Made by a program: the position numbers and the translations under genes. 64,000 nucleotides of DNA from Paenibacillus polysaccharolyticus (GTDB taxonomy: Bacteria > Bacillota > Bacilli > Paenibacillales > Paenibacillaceae): contig NZ_FMVM01000013.1 of NCBI RefSeq assembly GCF_900102085.1, positions 170,986-234,985 of the forward strand, in the 5' to 3' direction. Position 1 is the first letter of the stretch; each line of letters opens with the position of its first letter. The notes beneath the pieces are model-generated. The model was not told where the DNA came from and did not search any database. It saw nothing but the letters and a program-made list of their open reading frames with translations. Shown one piece after another: positions 17,784-25,676 of this stretch.

Positions 17784-19775
17784 ATGAGCGATATTATTAT
17801 GAGCGACAAAACGTTCGAAATCGAGTCAGAGTTTTCTCCCCAGGGTGATCAGCCTGCAGCCATTCAGGAATTGGTGAAGGGTGTTCAGGAAGGGAAGAGA
17901 TACCAGACGCTTTTGGGTGCAACGGGTACGGGTAAGACGTTTACCATTGCACAGACTATTGCCAAGCTACAGCGGCCCACGTTGATTATTGCGCACAATA
18001 AGACACTGGCAGCACAGCTGGCGAGTGAATTCAAAGAATTTTTTCCGAATAACATGGTTGAGTATTTTGTCAGTTATTACGACTACTACCAACCAGAAGC
18101 CTATATTCCTTCCTCAGATACGTATATCGAGAAGGATTCGAGTATTAATGAAGAGATTGATAAGTTGCGACATGCCGCGACCAGTTCCTTGTTCGAACGT
18201 CGTGATGTCATTATCGTAGCAAGTGTATCCTGTATATATGGTTTGGGATCACCTCATGACTATTCCAGTATGTTGTTGTCTCTGCGGGTTGGAATGGAGA
18301 AACCACGTAATCAGATTCTGTCCCGTCTTGTAGAGATACAGTATCAGCGGAATGATATTAACTTTGTCCGTGGCACGTTCCGTGTCCGTGGCGATGTTAT
18401 TGAGATTTTCCCGGCTTCCAAGGGTGAACATGCCATTCGAGTGGAGTTGTTCGGGGATGAGATCGAGAAAATTACCGAGATTGACGTCTTAACCGGAGAA
18501 TTAATTGGTGAGCGCGAGCATATTGCTATTTTCCCGGCATCTCACTTCGTAACCCAAGAAGAAACGATGCGTGTGGCACTGGTGAACATCGAACGTGAAT
18601 TGGAAGAACGGCTTGAAGTATTGCGTGAGCAAGGCAAGTTGCTGGAAGCACAGCGACTGGAGCAGCGTACACGTTACGATATCGAGATGATGAAGGAAGT
18701 CGGGTTCTGCTCAGGGATCGAGAACTACTCCGGGCCGCTGACCTTCCGTGAACGCGGGGATACGCCATACACCCTGATGGACTACTTCCCGGATGATATG
18801 TTGATCGTGGTGGATGAGTCTCACGTTACATTGCCGCAGATCCGTGCGATGTACAATGGTGACCAAGCGAGGAAGACGGTGTTGGTGGATCACGGTTTCC
18901 GTTTGCCTTCTGCACTGGATAACCGTCCGCTGAAGTTTGAAGAGTTTGAAGAAAAGATGAACCAGATCATCTATGTATCGGCGACACCAGGGCCTTACGA
19001 GATTGAGCATACCGATACGATGGTTCAGCAGATTATTCGTCCTACTGGCCTGCTTGATCCTGTTATTGAGTTGCGTCCAACGAAAGGACAGATCGATGAT
19101 CTGATTGCAGAGATTAACGACCGGATTGCCAAAGACGAGCGGGTGCTGATTACTACGCTGACCAAGAAGATGTCGGAAGACCTGACGGATTACCTGAAGG
19201 AAGTTGGCATCAAGGTCAGATATCTGCACTCGGAGATCAAAACACTGGAACGGATGTCCATTCTGCGTGATCTGAGGCTGGGTACCTTCCATGTATTGAT
19301 TGGAATTAACTTGCTGCGGGAAGGTCTGGATTTGCCGGAAGTTTCATTGGTCGCTATTCTGGATGCGGATAAGGAAGGTTTCCTGCGTTCTGAGCGTTCT
19401 CTGATTCAGACAATCGGGCGTGCCGCAAGGAACAGTGAGGGTAAAGTTATTTTGTATGGTGACAAAGTAACGGATTCCATGGATAAAGCGATAAAAGAGA
19501 CCGAGAGACGCCGTACCATTCAGATGGAGTACAATGAAAAACACGGCATTACACCGCAGACCATTCGCAAAAAAGTGCGTGATGTCATTGAGGCAACGAA
19601 GGTTGCTGAATCCAAAAACGAGTATCTGACTGGCGCCGCCGAGAAGATGTCGAAGAAGGAGCGCCAGTCGCTTATTCAGCGTCTGGAAGCGGAGATGAAA
19701 GATGCAGCCAAAAACTTGCAGTTTGAGCGTGCCGCCGAGCTTCGTGATGCATTGCTGGAATTGCGAGCAGAATAG
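17784..19775 (+). CDS. uvrB: Excinuclease ABC subunit B
   Basis: UvrB verifies DNA damage loaded by UvrA and recruits UvrC for incision. Visible are Walker A GATGTGKT, the beta-hairpin region YYDYYQPEAYIPSSDTYIEK, the DEAD-like VVDESHV, helicase motifs V/VI (GINLLREGLDLPE, QTIGRAARNSEGKV) and the C-terminal UVR motif that binds UvrC. Length (663 residues) is typical. The ATG at 17784 follows AGGGTGAG. A LexA-like box lies in the promoter. Confidence 0.97.
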   Translation: MSDIIMSDKTFEIESEFSPQGDQPAAIQELVKGVQEGKRYQTLLGATGTGKTFTIAQTIAKLQRPTLIIAHNKTLAAQLASEFKEFFPNNMVEYFVSYYDYYQPEAYIPSSDTYIEKDSSINEEIDKLRHAATSSLFERRDVIIVASVSCIYGLGSPHDYSSMLLSLRVGMEKPRNQILSRLVEIQYQRNDINFVRGTFRVRGDVIEIFPASKGEHAIRVELFGDEIEKITEIDVLTGELIGEREHIAIFPASHFVTQEETMRVALVNIERELEERLEVLREQGKLLEAQRLEQRTRYDIEMMKEVGFCSGIENYSGPLTFRERGDTPYTLMDYFPDDMLIVVDESHVTLPQIRAMYNGDQARKTVLVDHGFRLPSALDNRPLKFEEFEEKMNQIIYVSATPGPYEIEHTDTMVQQIIRPTGLLDPVIELRPTKGQIDDLIAEINDRIAKDERVLITTLTKKMSEDLTDYLKEVGIKVRYLHSEIKTLERMSILRDLRLGTFHVLIGINLLREGLDLPEVSLVAILDADKEGFLRSERSLIQTIGRAARNSEGKVILYGDKVTDSMDKAIKETERRRTIQMEYNEKHGITPQTIRKKVRDVIEATKVAESKNEYLTGAAEKMSKKERQSLIQRLEAEMKDAAKNLQFERAAELRDALLELRAE

Positions 19776-19805
19776 ATATAAGTCGATATTGATTGAACTT
19801 GGATG

Positions 19806-19840
19806 ATAAGAGAGAACGGCCAGTTTGGCCGTTCTCTTAT
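19806..19840 (+). terminator. Terminator after uvrB
   Basis: GAGAACGGCCA and TGGCCGTTCTC form an 11-bp perfect stem with a 3-base loop, followed by TTATT. Its T-run is short. It implies uvrA is not wholly dependent on the uvrB promoter. Confidence 0.75.
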
Positions 19841-19947
19841 TGAGTAGATTGAAGTAAATAAATGTATCTATTGACCCGATAATAAGACATGTTGAAATCG
19901 TAAAATCAGGTCTATACTGATAAAAATGACGAATTTGGTTAAGAGGT

Positions 19948-20146
19948 TTATATGTAAGTTGAACAAATCATTTACACAGAAACGGAGAGGACAGAAAAGA
20001 CCTGAAAAAGCGGAGCGTTCGCCTTTATCAACAGATTTTCCCCCTTAATAAGTGGGGATTAAAAAAAAACTGGGGATAACAGCGATTGGAAGGTTAGTCT
20101 GTCATTGGAGTGTACACGTGTAAAAATCTATAGTTCAACTTATATA
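19948..20146 (+). repeat. Structured ~190-bp repeat, copy 2, directly upstream of uvrA
   Basis: Same architecture and orientation as the copy at 2326: GTAAGTTGAAC...TTTACAC at the left, GTGTAAA...GTTCAACTTATATA at the right, the AACGGAGAGGACAGAAAAG block, the TCGCCTTTATC block, and TCTGTC near the end. The inner stem is less perfect (CAGATTTT against AAAACTGGGGAT). It ends about 15 bases before the uvrA ribosome binding site, so it would form part of the uvrA leader if transcription begins upstream. Confidence 0.85.
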
Positions 20147-20177
20147 GAATAGAAAAGCAATGAGAGGATGAATACCA

Positions 20178-23036
20178 TTGGCGAGCGAGAACATTGTCAT
20201 CAAAGGCGCACGAGCGCATAACTTAAAAAACATCGATATTACCATTCCGCGTGACCGCTTTGTCGTATTGACCGGTTTGAGCGGATCAGGCAAGTCCTCG
20301 CTGGCTTTTGATACGATATATGCCGAAGGACAACGGCGTTATGTAGAATCATTGTCTGCCTATGCACGTCAGTTTTTAGGTCAGATGGAGAAACCGGATG
20401 TCGATTCGATTGAGGGGTTATCGCCTGCGATCTCCATTGATCAGAAAACAACAAGTCGTAACCCGCGTTCCACAGTAGGAACCGTTACTGAAATTTATGA
20501 TTATCTGCGTCTCCTGTTTGCTCGTGTGGGTCATCCACATTGTCCGGATCACGGGATCGAAATTACATCCCAAACCGTAGAACAGATGGTGGATCGTATC
20601 ATGCAATACCCTGAACGTACCCGGTTGCAGATTCTGGCTCCAATTGTTGCGGGACGCAAAGGAGAGCACAAAAGTGTTTTTGCCGATGTATCTAAACAAG
20701 GGTTTGTCCGTGTACGGGTTAATGGGGAATTACGAGACCTGTCAGAGGATATCCAGCTAGAGAAAAATAAAAAACATACCATCGATGTTGTCGTTGACCG
20801 GATCGTTGTGAAGGATGATGTTCAAGCTCGATTGGCAGATTCCATTGAAACGGCACTTAATCTGTCTGGCGGGCAGCTGCTCGTGGATATTATCGGTGAA
20901 GAAGAACTGCGCTTCAGTTCCAACTTTGCTTGTCCGGTGTGTGGATTCAGTATTGATGAGCTTGCGCCTCGGATGTTCTCTTTTAATAGTCCATTTGGTG
21001 CATGTCCGGATTGTGATGGTTTGGGTGTCAAAATGATTGTTGACCCGGACCTTCTTGTGCCGGATCGCAGTAAATCGATTGAAGAAGGAGCGTTTGATGC
21101 CTGGACAGGAGGAACGTCCACGTATTATCCGCAGTTTCTCAAATCCGTATGCGAACATTTCAACATCCCGCAAGATGTTCCAGTTGAGGATCTACCTGCT
21201 GATCAGATGAACAAGCTAATGCAAGGAACAGGATCTGAGAAAATTCGTTTCCGTTATGAAAATGACTTCGGACAGCGCAAAGAAGCATTAGTTACGTTTG
21301 AAGGGATCGTTAATAATCTGGAACGCCGTTATCGCGAAACAGCCTCGGAAGGTATACGTGAGTTCATTGAAGGATATATGAGTGCCAAGCCTTGTGGTAC
21401 ATGTAAAGGGCAACGACTGAAACGAGAGAGTCTTGCCGTAACCATTAATGATCACAACATGGCTTATGTAACTAGTTTGTCCATCGGTGAAGCCGGACGT
21501 TTCTTTGAGTCGCTGCAACTGACCGAAAAAGAACAGACCATTGCCAAACTGATTTTAAAAGAAATCAACAGCCGTTTGGGTTTTCTCGTTAACGTAGGTC
21601 TGGATTACCTTACGCTAAGCCGTGCTGCTGGAACGTTATCCGGTGGTGAAGCACAACGGATCAGACTAGCGACTCAAATCGGTTCCAGCCTGATGGGCGT
21701 GCTCTACATTCTGGACGAGCCAAGTATCGGACTGCATCAACGGGATAATGATCGTTTGATCTCCACGCTTGCACATATGCGGGATATCGGGAACACATTG
21801 ATCGTTGTCGAACATGATGAAGATACGATGATGGCGGCGGACTATATTATCGACATTGGTCCAGGTGCAGGTATTCACGGCGGGACAGTCATGTCACAAG
21901 GTACACCTGAGGAGATCATGAATGACGAGAATTCGTTGACAGGTCAGTACCTCAGTGGCAAGAAGTTTATTCCGATTCGTACCGAACGCCGAAGTGTTGG
22001 CGATCGCTGGTTGGAAGTGCGCGGAGCCAAAGAGAACAACTTGAAGAATCTGAATGTAAAGATTCCGGTGGGTGTGTTTACCGCTGTAACGGGAGTGTCC
22101 GGTTCAGGTAAATCTACACTGATCAACGAAATTTTGTACAAAACGCTGGCACGTGATTTGAACCGTGCACGAGTACGTCCGGGGCAACACAAGGAGATTC
22201 GTGGTCTGGAGCATATCGATAAAGTTATTGATATCGATCAGTCCCCGATCGGACGAACTCCACGTTCTAATCCGGCAACCTATACCGGTGTATTTGACGA
22301 CATTCGTGACCTGTTTGCACAGACCAATGAAGCAAAAGTACGCGGATATAAAAAAGGCCGGTTTAGCTTTAATATCAAAGGTGGACGCTGCGAAGCCTGC
22401 CGTGGAGATGGAATTATAAAAATCGAGATGCACTTCTTGCCGGATGTATATGTGCCGTGTGAGGTTTGCAAAGGCAAACGTTACAACCGCGAAACACTTG
22501 AAGTGAAGTACAAAAACAAAAATATTGCCGATGTGCTTGAAATGACCGTGGAGGATGCAACTCAGTTTTTCGAGAACATTCCAAAAATTCATCGCAAAAT
22601 GCAAACGTTGCTTGATGTAGGCCTCGGTTACATCAATCTCGGTCAACCTGCAACAACACTGTCCGGTGGTGAAGCACAGCGTGTGAAGCTTGCTTCCGAG
22701 CTGTATCGCCGTAGTACTGGCAAGACGATCTATATTCTGGATGAGCCTACGACTGGTCTGCACGTCGATGATATCGACCGACTGCTTAACGTATTGCATC
22801 GTCTCGTTGATTCCGGTGAATCGGTGCTTGTCATTGAGCATAATCTAGATGTGATCAAAACAGCCGATTATATCGTTGACCTGGGTCCAGAAGGTGGAAG
22901 CGGCGGCGGTACAATTGTAGCAACAGGAACACCAGAGGATATTATTAAAGTGCAGGAATCCTATACGGGTAAGTATCTAAAACCTGTACTGGAGCGCGAT
23001 ACAGAGCGGAGCAGAGCTCTGCAACTGGCGGAGTAG
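20178..23036 (+). CDS. uvrA: Excinuclease ABC subunit A
   Basis: UvrA is the damage-scanning ATPase dimer of nucleotide excision repair. It has two ABC modules: Walker A GLSGSGKSSL near the N-terminus and GVSGSGKST near residue 640, with signatures TLSGGEAQRIRLA and TLSGGEAQRVKLA. Zinc-binding CxxC pairs are present (CPVCGF...CPDC; CGTCKG; CEACRG...CEVCKG). Its 952 residues are the family length. A TTG start at 20178 is used with GAGGA 9 bases upstream; no in-frame ATG is nearby. Confidence 0.97.
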   Translation: MASENIVIKGARAHNLKNIDITIPRDRFVVLTGLSGSGKSSLAFDTIYAEGQRRYVESLSAYARQFLGQMEKPDVDSIEGLSPAISIDQKTTSRNPRSTVGTVTEIYDYLRLLFARVGHPHCPDHGIEITSQTVEQMVDRIMQYPERTRLQILAPIVAGRKGEHKSVFADVSKQGFVRVRVNGELRDLSEDIQLEKNKKHTIDVVVDRIVVKDDVQARLADSIETALNLSGGQLLVDIIGEEELRFSSNFACPVCGFSIDELAPRMFSFNSPFGACPDCDGLGVKMIVDPDLLVPDRSKSIEEGAFDAWTGGTSTYYPQFLKSVCEHFNIPQDVPVEDLPADQMNKLMQGTGSEKIRFRYENDFGQRKEALVTFEGIVNNLERRYRETASEGIREFIEGYMSAKPCGTCKGQRLKRESLAVTINDHNMAYVTSLSIGEAGRFFESLQLTEKEQTIAKLILKEINSRLGFLVNVGLDYLTLSRAAGTLSGGEAQRIRLATQIGSSLMGVLYILDEPSIGLHQRDNDRLISTLAHMRDIGNTLIVVEHDEDTMMAADYIIDIGPGAGIHGGTVMSQGTPEEIMNDENSLTGQYLSGKKFIPIRTERRSVGDRWLEVRGAKENNLKNLNVKIPVGVFTAVTGVSGSGKSTLINEILYKTLARDLNRARVRPGQHKEIRGLEHIDKVIDIDQSPIGRTPRSNPATYTGVFDDIRDLFAQTNEAKVRGYKKGRFSFNIKGGRCEACRGDGIIKIEMHFLPDVYVPCEVCKGKRYNRETLEVKYKNKNIADVLEMTVEDATQFFENIPKIHRKMQTLLDVGLGYINLGQPATTLSGGEAQRVKLASELYRRSTGKTIYILDEPTTGLHVDDIDRLLNVLHRLVDSGESVLVIEHNLDVIKTADYIVDLGPEGGSGGGTIVATGTPEDIIKVQESYTGKYLKPVLERDTERSRALQLAE

Positions 23037-23225
23037 TCAGCGTAAGAGTAAGAGCGTAGCAAATCTGTAAATTGAATTACTTATAGTCAATTACTCAGAT
23101 GCTCTGTGTCGTGTGTGACACTCTACACCGTGGAGTTGTGAGATTTCTTGCACGGCACGCGACACCAGAGCGCGGTGCTATGCTGTAGGACCGCTTAATT
23201 AGATACTGAGTTGGAATAAAAATGT

Positions 23226-23298
23226 AAGCCTTCTTTACCTGGCAAATAGGCTGTGGATGATAGTCCACCGCCTTTTCTAGGGTAAGGAAGGTTTTTTT
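23226..23298 (+). terminator. Two-tier hairpin terminator downstream of uvrA
   Basis: AAGCCTTCTTTACC (23226-23239) pairs with GGTAAGGAAGGTT (23281-23293). Within the loop, GGCTGTGGA pairs with TCCACCGCC. A run of seven T follows. It lies 190 bases past the uvrA stop; the intervening bases contain no gene I can support. The size and inner helix are larger than needed for a simple terminator, so an independent small RNA cannot be excluded. Confidence 0.6.
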
Positions 23299-23499
23299 GA
23301 TGTTAAAGAAGAGGATAGATTGAGGGAAATTGCAATGTGTGTTTAAAAAAATGAAATGATTCCACGAAGTTGTAACTTTATTGGGGAGAAGTGAGAGGCG
23401 TTATAAAAATTAAGGGGATTTTGAGAAGTGTTAAGAATCGTTGAGAAGCATTAAGGAGTAAGTTGGTGTGTTAATTGTATGAATTATTGCGCTAAGTAT

Positions 23500-23694
23500 C
23501 TAACGATCACAGGTGAGCTTATTTGAGCAAAATAAGGTGAATCAGAATTCTAACGATCACCAGTGACGTTATTTCATCGAAAAAGCGAGAAATAGGCTGT
23601 TTTTCGACGATTGTGAGTGAAATAGCGTTTCTCATGATCGTTAGATTTTGATACAGGTGATAATCGCCCAAATAAGCTCCCTGGTGATCGTTAG
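23500..23694. repeat. Nested palindromic array built on CTAACGATCA
   Basis: Four copies of CTAACGATCA occur: two direct (23500, 23550) and two inverted (as TGATCGTTAG, 23635-23644 and 23685-23694). The outer pair share the extension ...AG-GAGCTTATTTG; the inner pair share ...ACG(T/C)TATTTCA. The array is thus a nested inverted repeat of the form A-B-B'-A'. It sits in a 900-base stretch without genes between uvrA and a small membrane protein. Nothing else is recognisable in that stretch. Confidence 0.8.
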
Positions 23695-23973
23695 AGCTGG
23701 GAGGTTGAGGTAACTGGCTCTGTCACCTACCCTGGCTCTTTTTACATCTTGTTGCTACCCGTGTCTGTCATCCATTAGCTGTTGATAAGAATGTTTAATG
23801 AAAGTGTTTACATATTAGACTGGATAAGCTTTTGCGAGCAAATCGGTCAATCTGGATTTTTTTCATTTTTCTGGATGATAGGGCTTGCATTACTAACAGG
23901 GTACAGATAACATAGAGGAAGAGTTTAGGGTATGTGTTGGTTGTTCAACTATGGTGAGGAGGTCTGTCTATCC

Positions 23974-24183
23974 ATGCTGCTTGCAGAGGCTGCCACAGCG
24001 AGTACATCGAATTTTAATGCATTTGATATTTTTGTGATCTTGTTTACGATTCTGATTTTTATCGGATTGGTTCGGCTCCTTCGGGCACCGAAGAAAAATT
24101 TGTTTGCTATCGGGTTTACAGTTGTCAGTCTGCTGGTATTTTTGATGACAGACTACGCGATGATCACAGGCTGGTTTGGTTAA
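23974..24183 (+). CDS. Small two-helix membrane protein (possible DUF2759/YqgW type)
   Basis: A 69-residue protein with two hydrophobic helices (about 14-30 and 42-62) separated by the basic turn RLLRAPKKN. The ATG at 23974 has AGGAGGT 10 bases upstream; a longer frame from 23932 has no binding site. The spacing of helices and the RLLRAP-KNLFAIGF segment recall DUF2759 proteins of Bacillales, whose function is unknown. The gene has its own terminator at 24232 and no operon partner. Confidence 0.65.
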   Translation: MLLAEAATASTSNFNAFDIFVILFTILIFIGLVRLLRAPKKNLFAIGFTVVSLLVFLMTDYAMITGWFG

Positions 24184-24231
24184 TAGCACTATTAAGATGT
24201 ATAGAAATAAGACCATGCAATAGTCATTTCG

Positions 24232-24267
24232 AACACTTTCCATGATGAATATGGAAGGTGTTTTTTC
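24232..24267 (+). terminator. Terminator after the small membrane protein gene
   Basis: AACACTTTCCAT pairs with ATGGAAGGTGTT (one G-T) across a 7-base loop, followed by TTTT. Confidence 0.8.
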
Positions 24268-24473
24268 ATGTCTGTATTCTCCGAAGGGAGGAAACTGAGA
24301 GAGTCTGATTATGTCGAAAAATAGCGAAAATTAAAACGATTGTATAGCCATAATTTGTATGATACATTGAAGGATACCGATATTGCAGATGAGAGAGAAG
24401 ATAGATTCGGCCAGGAATCGGCTGTCCAGTCGCGCAAGAAGGATGTATAGAGTAGAGAGGGTCAGGTGAAGTC

Positions 24474-25643
24474 ATGATAAGGTTAGTAAAACGGGCAACA
24501 GCCATGATGATGGTTGTTGTGCTCTCCATTGGTGTGATGACGGCGACGGCTGGTGCAGCAGCATCCAAGACAGGCATGCAAGCCAAGGTGATCGACGGCC
24601 AGGTGTATGTGAATACGAAAGATTTGGTTAAGATGTTCGGTGGCAGTGGACAATACGATGCCAAATCAGGAACGTATACGTATAAGGGAAGCGAAGCCAT
24701 TCCCAAAGTGATTGAGAAGGTATCTCCGTCTGTGGTTGGGATTATAGGTAAAACGACGGAAAACCAGAACAGATCGGCAAACGATCGTTATAATCTGGCA
24801 CATGGCACAGGAGTTATCATTCGCGCTAATGGATGGATTGTGACGAACGCCCACGTGGTTGATCAGTTGGTAGATCCCGTCGTTGTCACGACAGACGGGA
24901 ATACATATAACATTACAGAATCGTTCAGTGATCCGTTAAGTGACCTTGCGCTGATTAAAATTAACGCTAAAGCACTCAAACCTGCGGTCTTTGCTAAAGC
25001 TTCACAAGCGGCTGTGGGCGAAACGGTAATTGCGATCGGCACGCCGATCTCCTTTTCATTGCGTAACTCAGCTACGGTTGGCGTGATCAGCGGTCTGAAC
25101 CGTGGGGTGGAAGCATCCTACCGCTTAATTCAAACAGACACGGCGATTAATCCCGGAAATAGTGGAGGGCCGCTCGTTAACTTAAAGGGAGAAGTCGTCG
25201 GTATTAACTCCATGAAATTCTCTGCCGTGGGCATTGAGAGCATGGGTTTCTCTATTCCTGTAGACACCGTGAACTTTGTCATCAATCAATTTTTTAAATA
25301 TGGAACGATCAAACGGGCAAGTCTCGGATTACAGATGGAAGAGAGCTGGTCGGCCATTGTAGGTCTGCCTGCGGAAGATCCGTTGACGGTTACGAGTGTA
25401 TTGAGTCCGGAAGCGAAGAAAGCCAAGATCAAGGAAGGGGATGCCATCTACAGCGTTGCGGGCAAACGTGTATCTTCGGTAGTCGATATCAATGAGCTAC
25501 TCAAAGCCTACTTACCTGGACAAAAGGTAAAGCTGCTGGTGCAAACGGACGGAGACATCGTTACCCGCACATTGACACTTGTGGATCGAGCCTCTCTTGA
25601 GGAGCCGTCCGATGATTCGCTTTTAACCGATGAAGAACAATAA
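24474..25643 (+). CDS. Secreted HtrA-like serine protease with stalk-type N-terminus and PDZ domain
   Basis: An extracytoplasmic quality-control protease. A signal peptide (residues 1-30) is followed by a short copper-amine-oxidase-N-like segment (VIDGQVYVNTKDLVKMFGG). The trypsin-like domain has an intact triad: H127 in TNAHVV, D157 in SDLALI, S230 in GNSGGPL. A PDZ domain covers about 285-375. Unlike B. subtilis HtrA/HtrB, it has a cleavable-looking signal rather than a long cytoplasmic tail. GGTGAAG precedes the ATG. It probably forms an operon with the following stalk-domain protein, 33 bases downstream. Confidence 0.9.
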   Translation: MIRLVKRATAMMMVVVLSIGVMTATAGAAASKTGMQAKVIDGQVYVNTKDLVKMFGGSGQYDAKSGTYTYKGSEAIPKVIEKVSPSVVGIIGKTTENQNRSANDRYNLAHGTGVIIRANGWIVTNAHVVDQLVDPVVVTTDGNTYNITESFSDPLSDLALIKINAKALKPAVFAKASQAAVGETVIAIGTPISFSLRNSATVGVISGLNRGVEASYRLIQTDTAINPGNSGGPLVNLKGEVVGINSMKFSAVGIESMGFSIPVDTVNFVINQFFKYGTIKRASLGLQMEESWSAIVGLPAEDPLTVTSVLSPEAKKAKIKEGDAIYSVAGKRVSSVVDINELLKAYLPGQKVKLLVQTDGDIVTRTLTLVDRASLEEPSDDSLLTDEEQ

Positions 25644-25676
25644 GCCTGGCAAGCAACCCGAATTGAGAGAGGACGA

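Noticed and set aside
22104..22841. A 245-residue minus-strand frame inside uvrA
   Set aside because: Antisense to the second ABC module of UvrA, with no start signals or recognisable motifs.
23500..23694. CRISPR array
   Set aside because: The four units are in inverted, not direct, orientation, spacing is irregular, and no cas genes are near.
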